Shown: positions 24,531-64,000 of the stretch, one piece after another | Numbering within the stretch: position 1 is the stretch's first letter | How the letters are laid out: every line of letters begins with the position of its first letter | NCBI RefSeq assembly: GCF_021018895.1 | Contig: NC_079380.1 | Span: 3,758,236 to 3,822,235 of the forward strand | Direction: 5' to 3' | DNA: 64,000 nucleotides | Origin: Seriola aureovittata | Taxonomy: Eukaryota; Chordata; Actinopteri; Carangiformes; Carangidae | Position numbers and translations under genes: made by a program | The notes under the pieces: generated by a model | What the model was told of the DNA's origin: nothing | Databases searched by the model: none | Seen by the model: the letters and a program-made list of their open reading frames with translations, nothing else

Positions 24531-26340
24531 TAGTATGCCTGCTAAGTCCCTAGCATCCCTCTTTGGGCTACCAAGCTACCAGGAGCAAAGGGTTAGCCAA
24601 ACATGGGCATTCCAGCATGGCAGCTCACTTGTTTGATTGCAGGGGTTATCTGTCTGCTGCTTTTCATGTTTTATTACCTGCTGTTCAATGGGAGGTCAAA
24701 GCAGCCTTGTGACCTGCATGAAGAGACAAGGATAAGTGAGTAAGTAGCTCCATGCAAACCTATGGAAATGTGCCGTTATCAGCAGTAGTCTGTCAGGCAA
24801 GTTCACTGAAAACAAATGTTAATGATCCGTCTCATTAAGATTCAAAGGCAGTTTGAGTCATAGAAGGAGGAAGAAAGGGAGAGAAAATATGAGCTAATGC
24901 GCCTTTTTTATTGATGCTGGTTTGTCCTCATCACCTCTGAGTTGTCTGTGTGATGAGGCGGAAAGAAAGAGGCTGCTTAAGTATCTGCAGTTAGAAACTT
25001 TACAGATCTTAGAGAATGTGGCTGATGTGTGTTTTCTCTGCTTGGTGCTGTTTTGTTTTTTTCACCCAAAACTGTCGGCTGATTTAAAATGTGATGTATT
25101 TGAGTGTTAAGCTCTTACATTGAGTATGTTTTTAAACGGTATATTTGATTGTTGCTTATTTATGCATGAATACTCAATATTACAGAGAAACACTGAGGAA
25201 TCTGGGGTTACAGTTTGTAACTTACTTTGAGTTGAAAGATTGAGCCTGTTTCACCTCACAGCCTGTAGTCAGCATCGCTGATGGCTGTGGTCAGAAATGT
25301 GCTTCGTTGCACCTGTAACCACACCCAACAGTGATGTCACAGGTTCCTGGAGTGCACCTGTACATCACTGTAGCAAAGAAGGAAGTTGAATATCTGTAGG
25401 TCAGCAAAAATTTTCAGGGGGTGTTGAGTTACTCTGTCAGATTTGAAACCAAGTTTTCTTCTTTAATATGTGTCAAATATACTCATTTAAGAAAAGTTTT
25501 ACAATATCACTGAATCTTTCTATACTATTTCAGACATCCCTAAAGTGGACCATACCATTTCTTAACCTTGATGTTAGTTGAATGTCTCGTCTGCCTGCCT
25601 CACTCCCATCAGTGGCTCGCGTCCTCTGTTCTAGTGGTAGCAGTAGCTAACTATCTAGCCTGTTTAATACACTTTACTTTCTTACCCTCAGAGTATCTGA
25701 CTTAGACTGTGTCAAGTATCTACAGATGAACGGTAATGTTAGCTAGCTGAGCCTTGAGTTACAGTTTAGCTAACTAATGTTAGCTAGCTGAGACAATGGA
25801 GTATTAGTTGTTGTAGATATGTTTTGACATCAATGTAGAGTTTATTATTTCATGTTAATAGTCTTTTGTGTGTCTGTGGTGGTTTAATTAGTCTTTAATA
25901 CTAGTCTTTAAACTAGTCTATAATAGACACCTCATTTGTTTTCTCTCAGAACTTCAGGAGTTTTACCTGGTTGGATAAATGAACAATATCAAAATCCATG
26001 TGTGCTGAACGCTAAATAGTTGTATTAGCAGTGGTGGAAAGTTCTTTAAAAAAATGCTAGTTGTAGTTGTCTGTGAGTATACACTACATGCACAGATTTA
26101 CTATGCAACAGGTGATTCTGGAAGCTTTTCATATCATTTCCAGAGTGTCAACCCACTGGTCCTCATTTTCTGTCTTTACCTCAGCTGTCTGTAATATTTG
26201 CCTGCATTAATTCAACATGGAGCCTCACTAGCACATGTAGGAATAGGTTGTGTACAGTGTCAGGCTTTGGACGACTCAACTTGTGCTGTACTTCCTATTT
26301 TCAGTGTGTGTGATTTCTTCCCTGTGTGTTGTGTCAGCAG

Positions 26341-26524
26341 GCCGGAGGTCGAAAAGAGGTCAGAGGTCAACTTGACTCCCATCACCACACCAGAGGCTGA
26401 ACCAGTCGACAGTGACGATTCGGACATCAGTTCAACCACCTCTGAACTACCACAGATCGACTCTGCCACCACTGCCTCCTGCGAAGCACAGATCCAACCA
26501 GCTCCTAACAGTGACATTTCCAAC
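26341..26524 (+). other. myh11: 5' leader part of myh11 exon 2
   Basis: Runs from the acceptor (GTGTCAGCAG, a NAGNAG pair) to the start codon. It has no ATG in any frame, so the ATG at 26525 (context CCAACATGG) is the natural start. The leader is nevertheless open in the myosin frame throughout and would read as an acidic Ser/Thr-rich stretch. See findings. Confidence 0.6.
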
Positions 26525-50390
<23,866 letters not shown>

Positions 50391-51020
50391 AGGGACCACA
50401 CTTGACATTATGATTAGAATTCACTCAAGTAAAGAAAACTGAAATATTTTTACACTTTAGATTTAAAAATTCAAGTGTCCTTTCACAATAAAAGCCTCAA
50501 TGTTCCTGAAAACCAAAACACAAGAAACAAACAGTAAAGATTTATGATTTACACAAACAATCTGAGGGAAAGAGACACACGACAAAAACAATCTCACATC
50601 ACAACAGCACTGAAGGAAACAACACAACATAGTGTAAAGATCTGGAGGCCAAACAAAGTTTCCCACTGTCTCTACCACAATAAAGCCAACATGTCATTGA
50701 CCATACATGTTTATATTTTAGGATTTGATGTTTTTTGTCATATGAAGGTGAACTGAACTTCACACTGTCGCTCAGTTAAAACCAGAAGTTTGAACACCTG
50801 ACTCTGGGAAATTCCACGTCTCCCATCTTTCTCACATTTTATTGACAAAATAATCAATCAGGTTTATAGCAATTGATGAGGATATATAAGAAAAAAATTA
50901 GCAAGTTTGAATCATGGACAATAATTTTAAAAAGTAATTTAAAATATTTTTTTTCTTTAGGTTTGATTGCTGATCCTTTGTTTTTTTTTGTTTTTTTTTA
51001 AATATGCACTTTCCTCTTAG
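50391..51020 (+). other. myh11: 3' UTR of myh11 with polyadenylation signals
   Basis: AATAAA at 50487-50492 (about 100 bases after the stop) and again at 50679-50684. Which one is used cannot be told. No coding content. Confidence 0.5.
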
Positions 51021-51289
51021 TCAGTGGTTCTCAAAGTGGGGTCCAGGAACCTCCAGGGGTCCTTGAGGAGGTCCCCAGCAAAAAGGGGAATCCTTTATTT
51101 TCACCGTAATTGGGTCCATAAGTAACACAATGACAGAATATATATTTTTTATTTTTGGGTCTTGGGTTTCAAACACTGTCTGTTATAAAACATCTAAAAT
51201 CAAAAATCTTCTCAGATGGGGTCTGTGGTCTAATTTGTGTCACAATATGTTCTTGAAGTGAAAAAACTTTGAGAACCACTGAACTAAGT
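51014..51289. mobile_element. hAT-type MITE
   Basis: The element 51022-51281 starts CAGTGGTTCTCAAAGTGGGG and ends CTTTGAGAACCACTG, the classic hAT terminal inverted repeat. It is flanked by CTCTTAGT (51014-51021) and AACTAAGT (51282-51289), only 5/8 alike, so the 8-bp target duplication is decayed or uncertain. The interior is non-coding. Confidence 0.8.
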
Positions 51290-53351
51290 AAATGTTGCTG
51301 TTAAATTTAAAACAGCTTTTTGGTCCTTTATTAATGAGCATGCTTCAAAATTAGGATTCATTTAAGTTTTTATGTGAAATTGCTCCAGTACCCATGAGCC
51401 TCAGTGGCTGTTGCTGTGCAAACGTTTTAAACCGATTCTAATTTCTATATTTATCAATGTCTACAGAGCTCAGTGACTTCTGGGATTTTAAGTTTCAAAA
51501 CAAAAGGTCACGTTTCAGTTTCATACCTGTCCAAGTGGAAGAAACGACCAGGCCTCGCTTCGTTTTCCTTCACTAAACCTGTCGCTGATGAACCAAACTT
51601 TTCTCTGTCCCATGATTTCTTCCCTTCTCTTTGTAGCTCCATTAAGTAACGAATCACTCACCTGTGTTTTTATCTGCACTTCTCAGATATAAATAAATAT
51701 ATATGTTATACAAAACACAGTTCAGGAGAACCGTTTGAACCTGATCAGTGCAAATATTTTAGTCATGGTGACGGAAGAATGAAAAAAGAAATGTCAAACA
51801 ACAGTTAAAACGTCACAAGTTAGTCCAATAGTGGATTTACCAGCATTTGTTATTACACAGACTGATTCAAAATTGTTTAACTTGATTTCGGGAAATAAAC
51901 CTGTAATTGAATGAGCACAATAGAGCAGGTGTGAACACTGTAGATTTCAACTCCTCAAAGTTTACAAAGTAAAAAAAGAAAATTATCTCCAACGTAAAGA
52001 AAGTGATTCTGATTTGAAGTGAGGCCAAGAACTTGTCACTAATATTTTCAATGTTTGTGGATTAACATATTATTTATATGATTATATTTATTTATATTCC
52101 AGGTAGTTTATCTAATTCCCACACAAAAAGTCAGTCTCTTGTTTATGACCCATGACAGCTGAGCTGATTCAGATTCTGTTTAACTACTTTGTTTTTTTCC
52201 AGAAACCTCAAAGACTCTTTTAACCGTCTGGGTGAAAAAAATATTTCCTCTCCAGGGAGCCTGAAATGTCGTCTCTCTCTTATTTTGGACAATATGAGAA
52301 AAACATACACATTTTATTGTATAAAAATATAAGAGACATCATCATATAACTGAAAATACAATCTGACATTTTGATTCAGGTTGCTCATATTGTGCAGAGA
52401 CACTGTCATTTCCATCTAAGTCTTTGTTGGGATTGCAAAATAAGAGTTGCAACCTAAACCCTTTAACCTGTCTCTTGTGCATTGGATGAAATATCTTTTC
52501 TTCTAAATTGTGTGAAGAGACTTTAAGGATTCTGGACATGTTATATCTGTTAAATTAATTTATTAACAGGTATTTATGTTTCTGAAAATCAGCTGCTCAG
52601 TTCTGTGTCACACCACCTGGAGCTGACTTTACTCTTCATGCACATCCTCAGAGGGTTTTAATATTTAGAGATAAGCTCTTAGTTTGGAAACTGAATGTAA
52701 AACTATATTTGTAAACCAACTGTTGTATATTCATTCCTGATTAGGCAGTGTGATTAAAACCTCACAGATTCACAATTATATAATTATAATGAAGGTGATT
52801 TGTACAACAGACTTTCTGCTTTCTGTGAACCAGTGCTATTAAAACTGCTACTAAACTCATCTGGTGTCTCACTTCTTCCAGTTTCAAGTAAAATCAGTGA
52901 CATTTAATTTTCATTTCAAGTTTTATTGCTTTTTGAGAAGCATCATAAGCAGCACTGAAGGTAAAAACAACAAACAACAGAACAGGTCTGAGCACTTCAT
53001 ATATGAGTAAGTACTTTGAGATCACATAAGGCAAAAAAATAAAAATAAAAATATCCAACCATTTTCCACCTGTTTCCACACACTGACCTTTACTTTGAAG
53101 GTCCTGTCTGTTACACCTGAGCATCTACTTGTCAGTCAGTCCTGTCCACAGACTCAAGTAACTGAACCACAACCTACAGATATTCAACCTACATTAGTAA
53201 CCCTACAGCAGAGGTACATTTTATATCACTATGAGTCAATCTATTACATACTTTTCTCTTTTTAACATAAAACACACGTAGCCTTCACTGAAGTTTCATA
53301 TCTCCTCATTAACAGGAGTTTAGCAGTTTCACTCCTGGAAAGACAGATGCA
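51290..53351. other. gap between convergent myh11 and nde1, nothing recognised
   Basis: AT-rich. Possible minus-strand AATAAA signals for nde1 include 52922-52927. No gene, RNA or clear repeat. Confidence 0.45.
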
Positions 53352-53447
53352 GAGCTCTGCAGGGTCTCCGGTCTGAAGCGGAGCTCTGCAGAGTCTCCGG
53401 TCTGAAGCGGAGCTCTGCAGGGTCTCCGGTCTGAAGCGGAGCTCTGA
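53352..53447. repeat. 29-bp minisatellite, 3.3 copies
   Basis: Units at 53352-53380, 53381-53409 and 53410-53438 plus 9 bases of a fourth. Each starts GAGCTCTGCAG and contains TCTCCGGTCTGAAGCG; units 1 and 3 are identical and unit 2 differs at one base. The period is not a multiple of 3, so it is unlikely to be coding. Confidence 0.93.
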
Positions 53448-54570
53448 AGTGAAGTGTGCCGGTTACAAATTTAATCATCGCTGTTGATCTTCTCCTGATA
53501 ACATTTGAATTGTTTTTACTATGTGCACTGAGCATCATTTTACTTTTGGGATAAATTAAGCTTCATCTTGTCTCATTTTCAGGTTGTAGCTTGAGTGAAC
53601 TGAACACCTGTGTAATTTAGGTACATTTAAATATCAGTTTGGACTCAGTATCCAAAAATACTCAATATCAAAAAACTCGGATCACGATTGGGGCCAAATA
53701 ACCCAAATGACAACTTCACTGCAAACTGGGAAAAAGCTAAAATGTTGACAATCTGTAGTAAAAATCCTGTTTCCATCAGGCACATGGAAGAAAACATGAA
53801 CCATACACAGTTATAAAAACATTAAATACGGCAGCTTTAAGATGCAGAACCACTGATGACCACCAGGTTCAGAAAATCTTTCAACAGTTTCTCTTTTGAA
53901 AGGCAAAATAAAGGTTTTCCACACAACATTATTCCCATAAATAACCAACTGAACGTTTGCCACAGAGATAAAAACAGTGTTCCATTAAAACATTAAGGCT
54001 TACAGAGAGGTACAGTTAGTCTCGGCCAATCACATTCAGCCACGGTGTTTATTACTTTCTTATCCCAGGTGAGCTCAACACGTCTTTTTCCCTTAGATCA
54101 TATTAGAGTTTTCTTCCCTCGGAAGCTGCGAGCAGTGAATCCAGACTCCACACTTCAAATCAGAAATTTAGGTGACAACACAGATTCAGAGTCTGCGTTC
54201 TTCTGCAGCCTACGGTTTGGAAACTAATTAATCTGTAAAAAAAACATTTGATTTATAATGTTTCCTGTACTAAAACATTAGCTTAAAAAGAGACTGTCAT
54301 TCTCTTTTTCAGTCACTCAAGGACTCCTCACACTTTGTTGTTGGTGGAGTTTCATCAGCAACTCATTCAACAAATGTGACTGTGGAGGCATAACAGCATA
54401 AATTATATGGACAAAAAGTTTTAAAGTATTTAAACGACATCTGACGTAGATAAAAGTGCCGCTCCAGTATTTATTTCTCAAACGCCCTCAAGGTTGTTCA
54501 GACTGAACGAAAAGCTCATTTGTTTGTTTGTTTTAGCAAACTGAGTCTAACAATGAACAGACAACAGGAC

Positions 54571-54572
<2 letters not shown>
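53448..54572. other. nde1: probable nde1 3' UTR region
   Basis: No coding features. Minus-strand AATAAA motifs lie at 54048-54053 and 54470-54475, so an nde1 3' UTR of 1.4-1.8 kb is possible. Confidence 0.35.

Positions 54573-54640
<68 letters not shown>
54573..54640. repeat. (TG)n microsatellite
   Basis: Thirty-four uninterrupted TG units. Confidence 0.95.
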
Positions 54641-54641
<1 letters not shown>

Positions 54642-54984
54642 GTGATGCGATGCGATGCTACAGCTCAGCTAGGAAGTCTGGAGGAAAATAAAAGAAACAA
54701 TCAGACTCACTGACCCCATTTACATGTAAGACGCCTTCAGACTGTGTGATAACAAAGATGGTACAGGTTTACTGTCGGTCACACTGTTTGGGCTTGTATT
54801 AAAATCCAACTGAGGCATGTCACATTGTGCACTGAATGCCTCTTGAATCGTAGCGCTGCGGTGTTCATAGAAAAAAAAAAAAAAAGGGCACATCATCACC
54901 TGCTCCACTCTCACGTTTTGAAAATGAAGCAAACCCATAAACAAGATTTGTCCACTGTCCACCAACAGTCTCTCCATTCAGAGG

Positions 54985-55295
54985 GCATGAGGGGTCACTG
55001 ATGGTTTGATTAGTGTGAGAATTATGTGACCTTCACAGTCACCACATCTCAACCAAGCTGAACACCTATGGGAGATTTTACACTGACGTGTCAGACAGCG
55101 CTCTACACCACCATCATCAAAACGCCACACGAGGGGAATATGTGATGAATGGTGTTCATCCTCCAGTAGAGCTCGGAGAGTTGGAAAATCAATTCCAAAA
55201 TACCCTGAAGCTGTTCTGGTGGCTCAGGGTGGAACAACACCTTACTGAGATACTTTATGTAGATTTTTCCTTTAATCCGTCACCTGTCTGTGTGT
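54985..55295 (+). mobile_element. Tc1/mariner transposase 3' fragment
   Basis: Frameshifted translation resembles the end of a fish mariner-like transposase: an LNxxEHLWEIL-like stretch (CTGAACACCTATGGGAGATT), then HHHHQNATRGEYV and WCSS/GVHPPVE, then AVLAAR-like. It has stops and lacks the catalytic N-terminal part. It lies in the nde1 3' flank and is inactive. Confidence 0.65.
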
Positions 55296-55853
55296 GTGGC
55301 TACGTGTAAACAAGAGTATTAAAATCTCATGTTTCTTTCCTCCATGACGGGGGGGGGGGCGCTAAGCAGCACAGATTTACGATGACAAACCATGTTCAGT
55401 TTGAGTGGATGGATCTTTGTCTCTTTGCCAAGAGCAAACCTGCATCTGTTTGAGTCTTTTCATCAACTCTGTTTGTCTGTGAAACTCACTTTGCATTCAG
55501 TCTGAACACACCTTCAGAGGGACACAAAAAAAGCGCAAAGTACTTGTCAAATCCAAACAGGTGACATGCAGCACCAGTCCAGTGAGTTAGTTCAAGCTAA
55601 GTGCGAGTGCTGAAAAGATCTGAGCTGGTCACAGAAATCCCAGAGTATCCACATTAACATATCCATCCATTTCATCACTGCAGCTTCCTATCAGAGCGGT
55701 CCATGTCCTGAAGAGACGGCAGGTGGTGTGAAACCACCTGCCTGATGTGCAAAACACAGTACCGTTAAATGTTTAAGAGGTCCGGGCCGGATGGACAGGA
55801 AGGGGCCGAGCAGCTCAGAGGATTAAAGATCGAGGAGGACGATGGTTTTGCCT
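55296..55853 (-). other. nde1: proximal 3' UTR of nde1
   Basis: Region directly after the nde1 stop codon on the minus strand. Contains a G10 run (55350-55359) and no coding feature. Confidence 0.4.
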
Positions 55854-61148
<5,295 letters not shown>

Positions 61149-62033
61149 CTGGCAGGAGGCCGGCAGCAGTGTCAGGGGAAGGAAAAAAAAAAAGGCACAA
61201 TATGAAGTGTGGAGGACAGCAGAGGAGGGAGAAAGTCACTGAGTAAATACTGAGCTACTGAGCTGAAACTGCCCCCAAAAAAAAGGATACATTTCAACTT
61301 CAAAGCATAACTCCTAAATGTCCCAAAACAATTTGTTAAACCAAAGGTCACAGAACATGATCTTTGATTAACAGAAGCTGATGAAAGCTGTTATATTAGC
61401 TCCTCTAAAGACTTGATGTCTGGTCGCTCCTTCACAGAAACAAAATCCTCTGGTGGAGGACAACAGAGCAAGAACTGAAGACAAGGATTAATACTTGAGA
61501 GAGTCAATGTCATAAGCAGAAACTATGGAATTAATACCAATTTCTTTTAACAAAAGCTGGAGCTCTGCACATTTGTCTTACAGTGGTAAATATTCTTTGT
61601 ACTGAGCTTAAAGGAGACACTGAGACTCACAGGAGCATCTATCACACAACACAACGCTGTTTCAAGCTACAGCATGTTTGAACTAAATACCATGAAGTTC
61701 CTGCATACTGGACATAAATGCTGTCTGAGATAAAACCCTTTCACTGCTCTGACAGGGAGTACAGGCCCTGCCAGCTCCAGCTGTGAGTTTCTCATTCACT
61801 TTTTACATGTATCTGAACTGAATTTTAACATTAAGTATTTTTTCTTCTAATTTTTAGAACAGGCCTCCGTTAGACCTGAAGCCAAAACTAATGAGTAACT
61901 ATATAAAATCTATTTACTTCTACTGTTGTGGAATCACTGAGGGGCTGTTAGATCTCAAGTACCAGGCTGTGTTTACTTTGGCTAACATGCTCCTCTACAC
62001 CAATACAATTATTATTACTCATCATTATTATTA
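61149..62033. other. nde1 intron, nothing recognised
   Basis: No exon for the missing NDE1 N-terminus can be read here on the minus strand, and no known repeat. Confidence 0.45.
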
Positions 62034-62284
62034 TTAACCTCCTAAGACCCGAACTCTTGCATGGCCTGCATTTTTAATTTCTCTTTGCTATTTAGGCTGA
62101 TTGGGACCTGAGAAAAATGATGTCCACATATGAGGACATTAGTTTTAAATTTCTATTACTGAGTGGCAGTATAATATCCTCATATGTGGTCACCAGGCCC
62201 TTGTTGAGAAAAAGTTAGTATTGTGGTCTAGAGAACCCAAAATGTGAGGTCCACATATGTGGACGCCAGGTCCTAGGAGGTTAA
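62034..62284. mobile_element. TTAA-flanked MITE, piggyBac-like
   Basis: TTAA at 62034-62037 and again at 62281-62284. Inside these, CCTCCTAAGACC (62038-62049) and GGTCCTAGGAGG (62269-62280) are inverted repeats with 11/12 match. Sub-terminal GTCCACATATG phrases are also mirrored. TTAA duplication plus short inverted ends is the piggyBac signature; no transposase is present. Confidence 0.75.
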
Positions 62285-62745
62285 TACTACTACACACTCA
62301 GTTGCCAGTTAAACCAAGCCATAAATAGGTCAGTCTGACACGACACTCCTGCAATAAATCCTACCATTATGAAGGTAATTAGGCTTTTCTTGAAGGTGTT
62401 TTATTTTATTTAAATACATGTAGCCTCCAAAATGACCATACAGTTGAATCAAAATCAGTATGAAGAAAAGCTGGACTGTTGTATTAGACCACATTAGTTT
62501 TAGCTAAGTGTACCTAATAAACTGGCAAATGAGTGTTATTATCATGAATGTCATTGTCGTTATTTTTATAATCATTATTGGGAGACAACCTTCCAAGCTC
62601 CCGTTGAATCCGTTTATTTATTTTCCCAATTACCAACCTGAGGAGGGAATTCCTTCACTTTCCTTCTTTTTCAAACAACACTGGTACATATGTGCTGCAC
62701 ACTGTCAGTGTGAGGTAAATACTATGACTGAAGCCTTGTAATGTG

Positions 62746-63542
62746 TATTAAAAGGTCTCATATTTTACACTTTTCTTGTGTTTTATATGAAGTGTTGATC
62801 CATAAGAAGATATATTTGTGTTTCATCTCAATATAGTTTCCTCTCTCAGGCTTCTCTCTGGAGCTCCAGTAACAACAGGTCTTTTCTGAGTGATCAAATA
62901 AAATATAGCAGATTTCAGGAAAATCTTTCCTGCGTTCCTCCAAGGAATTTCATCTGGCGTTGCCATCCCTGCACACAAGACAATCTCAGTCCAGACCGTT
63001 CTGGTCTGTGATTCCCCCAGTGGTGGAACAAGCTTCCAAATCAGAGGAGGGGCATCCCTCTATCTTCAAGAATGTCCTGAAAAATCATCTCTTCCGTGAT
63101 CACCTCCTTTCCGAAAACCGTAACATGTCTAACTAGCACTTACTATGTACTTTTACTGCACTTCCTTATACAATCTCCTTGCATTTATTGAATAGGTGTA
63201 GTGCTTAATACTTACACCAAAGTTCCTACTGAACTGAAGCTTACCGATATCCTTCACTTGTAAGTCACTTTAGATAAAAGCATCTGCTGAATGAGTAAAT
63301 GTAAATGTAAACACTCAGAGAAACAAAATCCTGCAAGGTTGGATGGTGGGTCCAGGTGGGCGGAGCTTGGAGCGGTGACTGCTTTGTTATGACCTCACAA
63401 AGTTCCAGAAGTCCTGAGGGCTGGTTTTAAATTCTGAATACAGGCTGTGTGCATTTCTCTGTGGACTGAGGCTCTGATACTTTATTATTAGTATCAATAT
63501 AGAACCTAGACCTGCTTTATAATCAAACAACACATATATAGG
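62746..63542 (-). mobile_element. MITE family A, copy 6 (reverse), split by an L2-like fragment
   Basis: The part 62746-62936 starts TTAAAAGGTCTCATATTTT. The part 63313-63542 resumes with AAACACTCAGAGAAACAAAATC, as in copy 5, and runs through CCTAGACCTGCTTTATAATC to the end of similarity. Comparison with copy 5 shows the break inside the motif CAGG/TAAAA-ACTCAG. Confidence 0.72.
62937..63312 (+). mobile_element. L2-like LINE 3' end nested in MITE copy 6
   Basis: ORF2 remnant (SGLVIPPVVEQASKSEEGHP, then FKNVLKNHLFRDHLL, stop) followed by a 3' end with TGTAAGTCACTTTAGATAAA and AGCATCTGCTGAATGAG, then (TAAATG)n. This tail is characteristic of fish L2-type elements and the SINEs they mobilise. 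Confidence 0.78.
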
Positions 63543-64000
63543 TTTGGAAACGGTTTCAGTGCTTCTAAATACCACACAAACTACTACAAAACATCTGCCT
63601 TGACACTGCCTTGAGAATAAACAAGGCTCCAGGAGTGGAACACGTAGCGATCAGTTCTTCTATCGCCACTAGATATTTTAGTTTTAAGTACATTTCTTTT
63701 AAGCTTTGTTTTTATGTTTTTTTTTTACTGAGCCACCGTCCTTCAAAATGCATCCATATTCTCAGAAGAAGGATAAACATTTTCTTCAAAGAGAAAATGG
63801 GGCGAGTGAACTGTGACATTACTGGAATGAGTCTTATGGGAAGTACTGCCATCCCCTCCAGACACGGACCAGGCAGGAGGCATCAGCTGCCTGTTTCCAT
63901 CCTGAATCAGTCCTCTGTGACAGTGTGCATGTGTGTGTGTTCAGACAAGAGCGCCAATGAAGCCTATTCACCACAGGCAAACAGGAGCCATAAAATGCAA
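63543..64000. other. nde1 intron or flank, nothing recognised
   Basis: No exon, RNA gene or recognised repeat up to the window end, apart from a short (TG)n at about 63928. Confidence 0.4.

Overview
The window is animal, almost certainly teleost fish, genomic DNA. Coding exons carry canonical GT/AG splice sites, introns are short to moderate, dinucleotide repeats are very abundant, and the dispersed repeats are fish-type (RTE/Rex3-like and L2-like LINE ends, a tRNA-derived SINE, Tc1/mariner and hAT debris, several palindromic MITEs). I see no operons, CRISPR arrays or other bacterial features.

Layout. (1) 3953-4325, plus: last coding exon of a GSG1L-type AMPA-receptor auxiliary subunit; the rest of that gene lies left of the window. 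(2) 4.7-22.2 kb: a gene-poor stretch of mobile-element remnants and microsatellites. (3) 22291-22761, minus: a compact, intronless, intact HOATZ (cilia/flagella) gene. (4) 23.7-50.4 kb, plus: a complete smooth-muscle myosin heavy chain gene (myh11). I resolved 41 constitutive coding exons that join in frame to 1998 codons, one 33-nt cassette exon matching the SM-B loop-1 insert, and a putative non-coding first exon with a TATA-like box, an upstream CArG box and a second perfect CArG box in intron 1. (5) 50.4-55.85 kb: the 3' regions of two convergent genes, holding a hAT MITE, a 29-bp minisatellite and a Tc1 transposase fragment. (6) 55854-61148, minus: the six 3'-most coding exons of nde1 (nudE); the first ~85 residues lie right of the window.

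The tail-to-tail myh11/nde1 arrangement is the same as human MYH11/NDE1 (16p13.11), and GSG1L is also on human 16p, so this looks like an ancient conserved linkage. HOATZ is on another chromosome in human (11q23), so its place here is the syntenic exception.

I found no undescribed enzymatic or defence system. The points most worth checking are the poly-Gln SM-B cassette with a ladder of AG acceptors, the promoter/intron CArG pair, the divergent Ser/Thr-Pro-rich myosin tailpiece, the intronless HOATZ, UG/CA repeats lying directly at splice sites, and a TIR-bearing MITE family present six times, two copies of which contain nested LINE fragments. All calls come from reading sequence and remembered family features; no alignment or database search was run.
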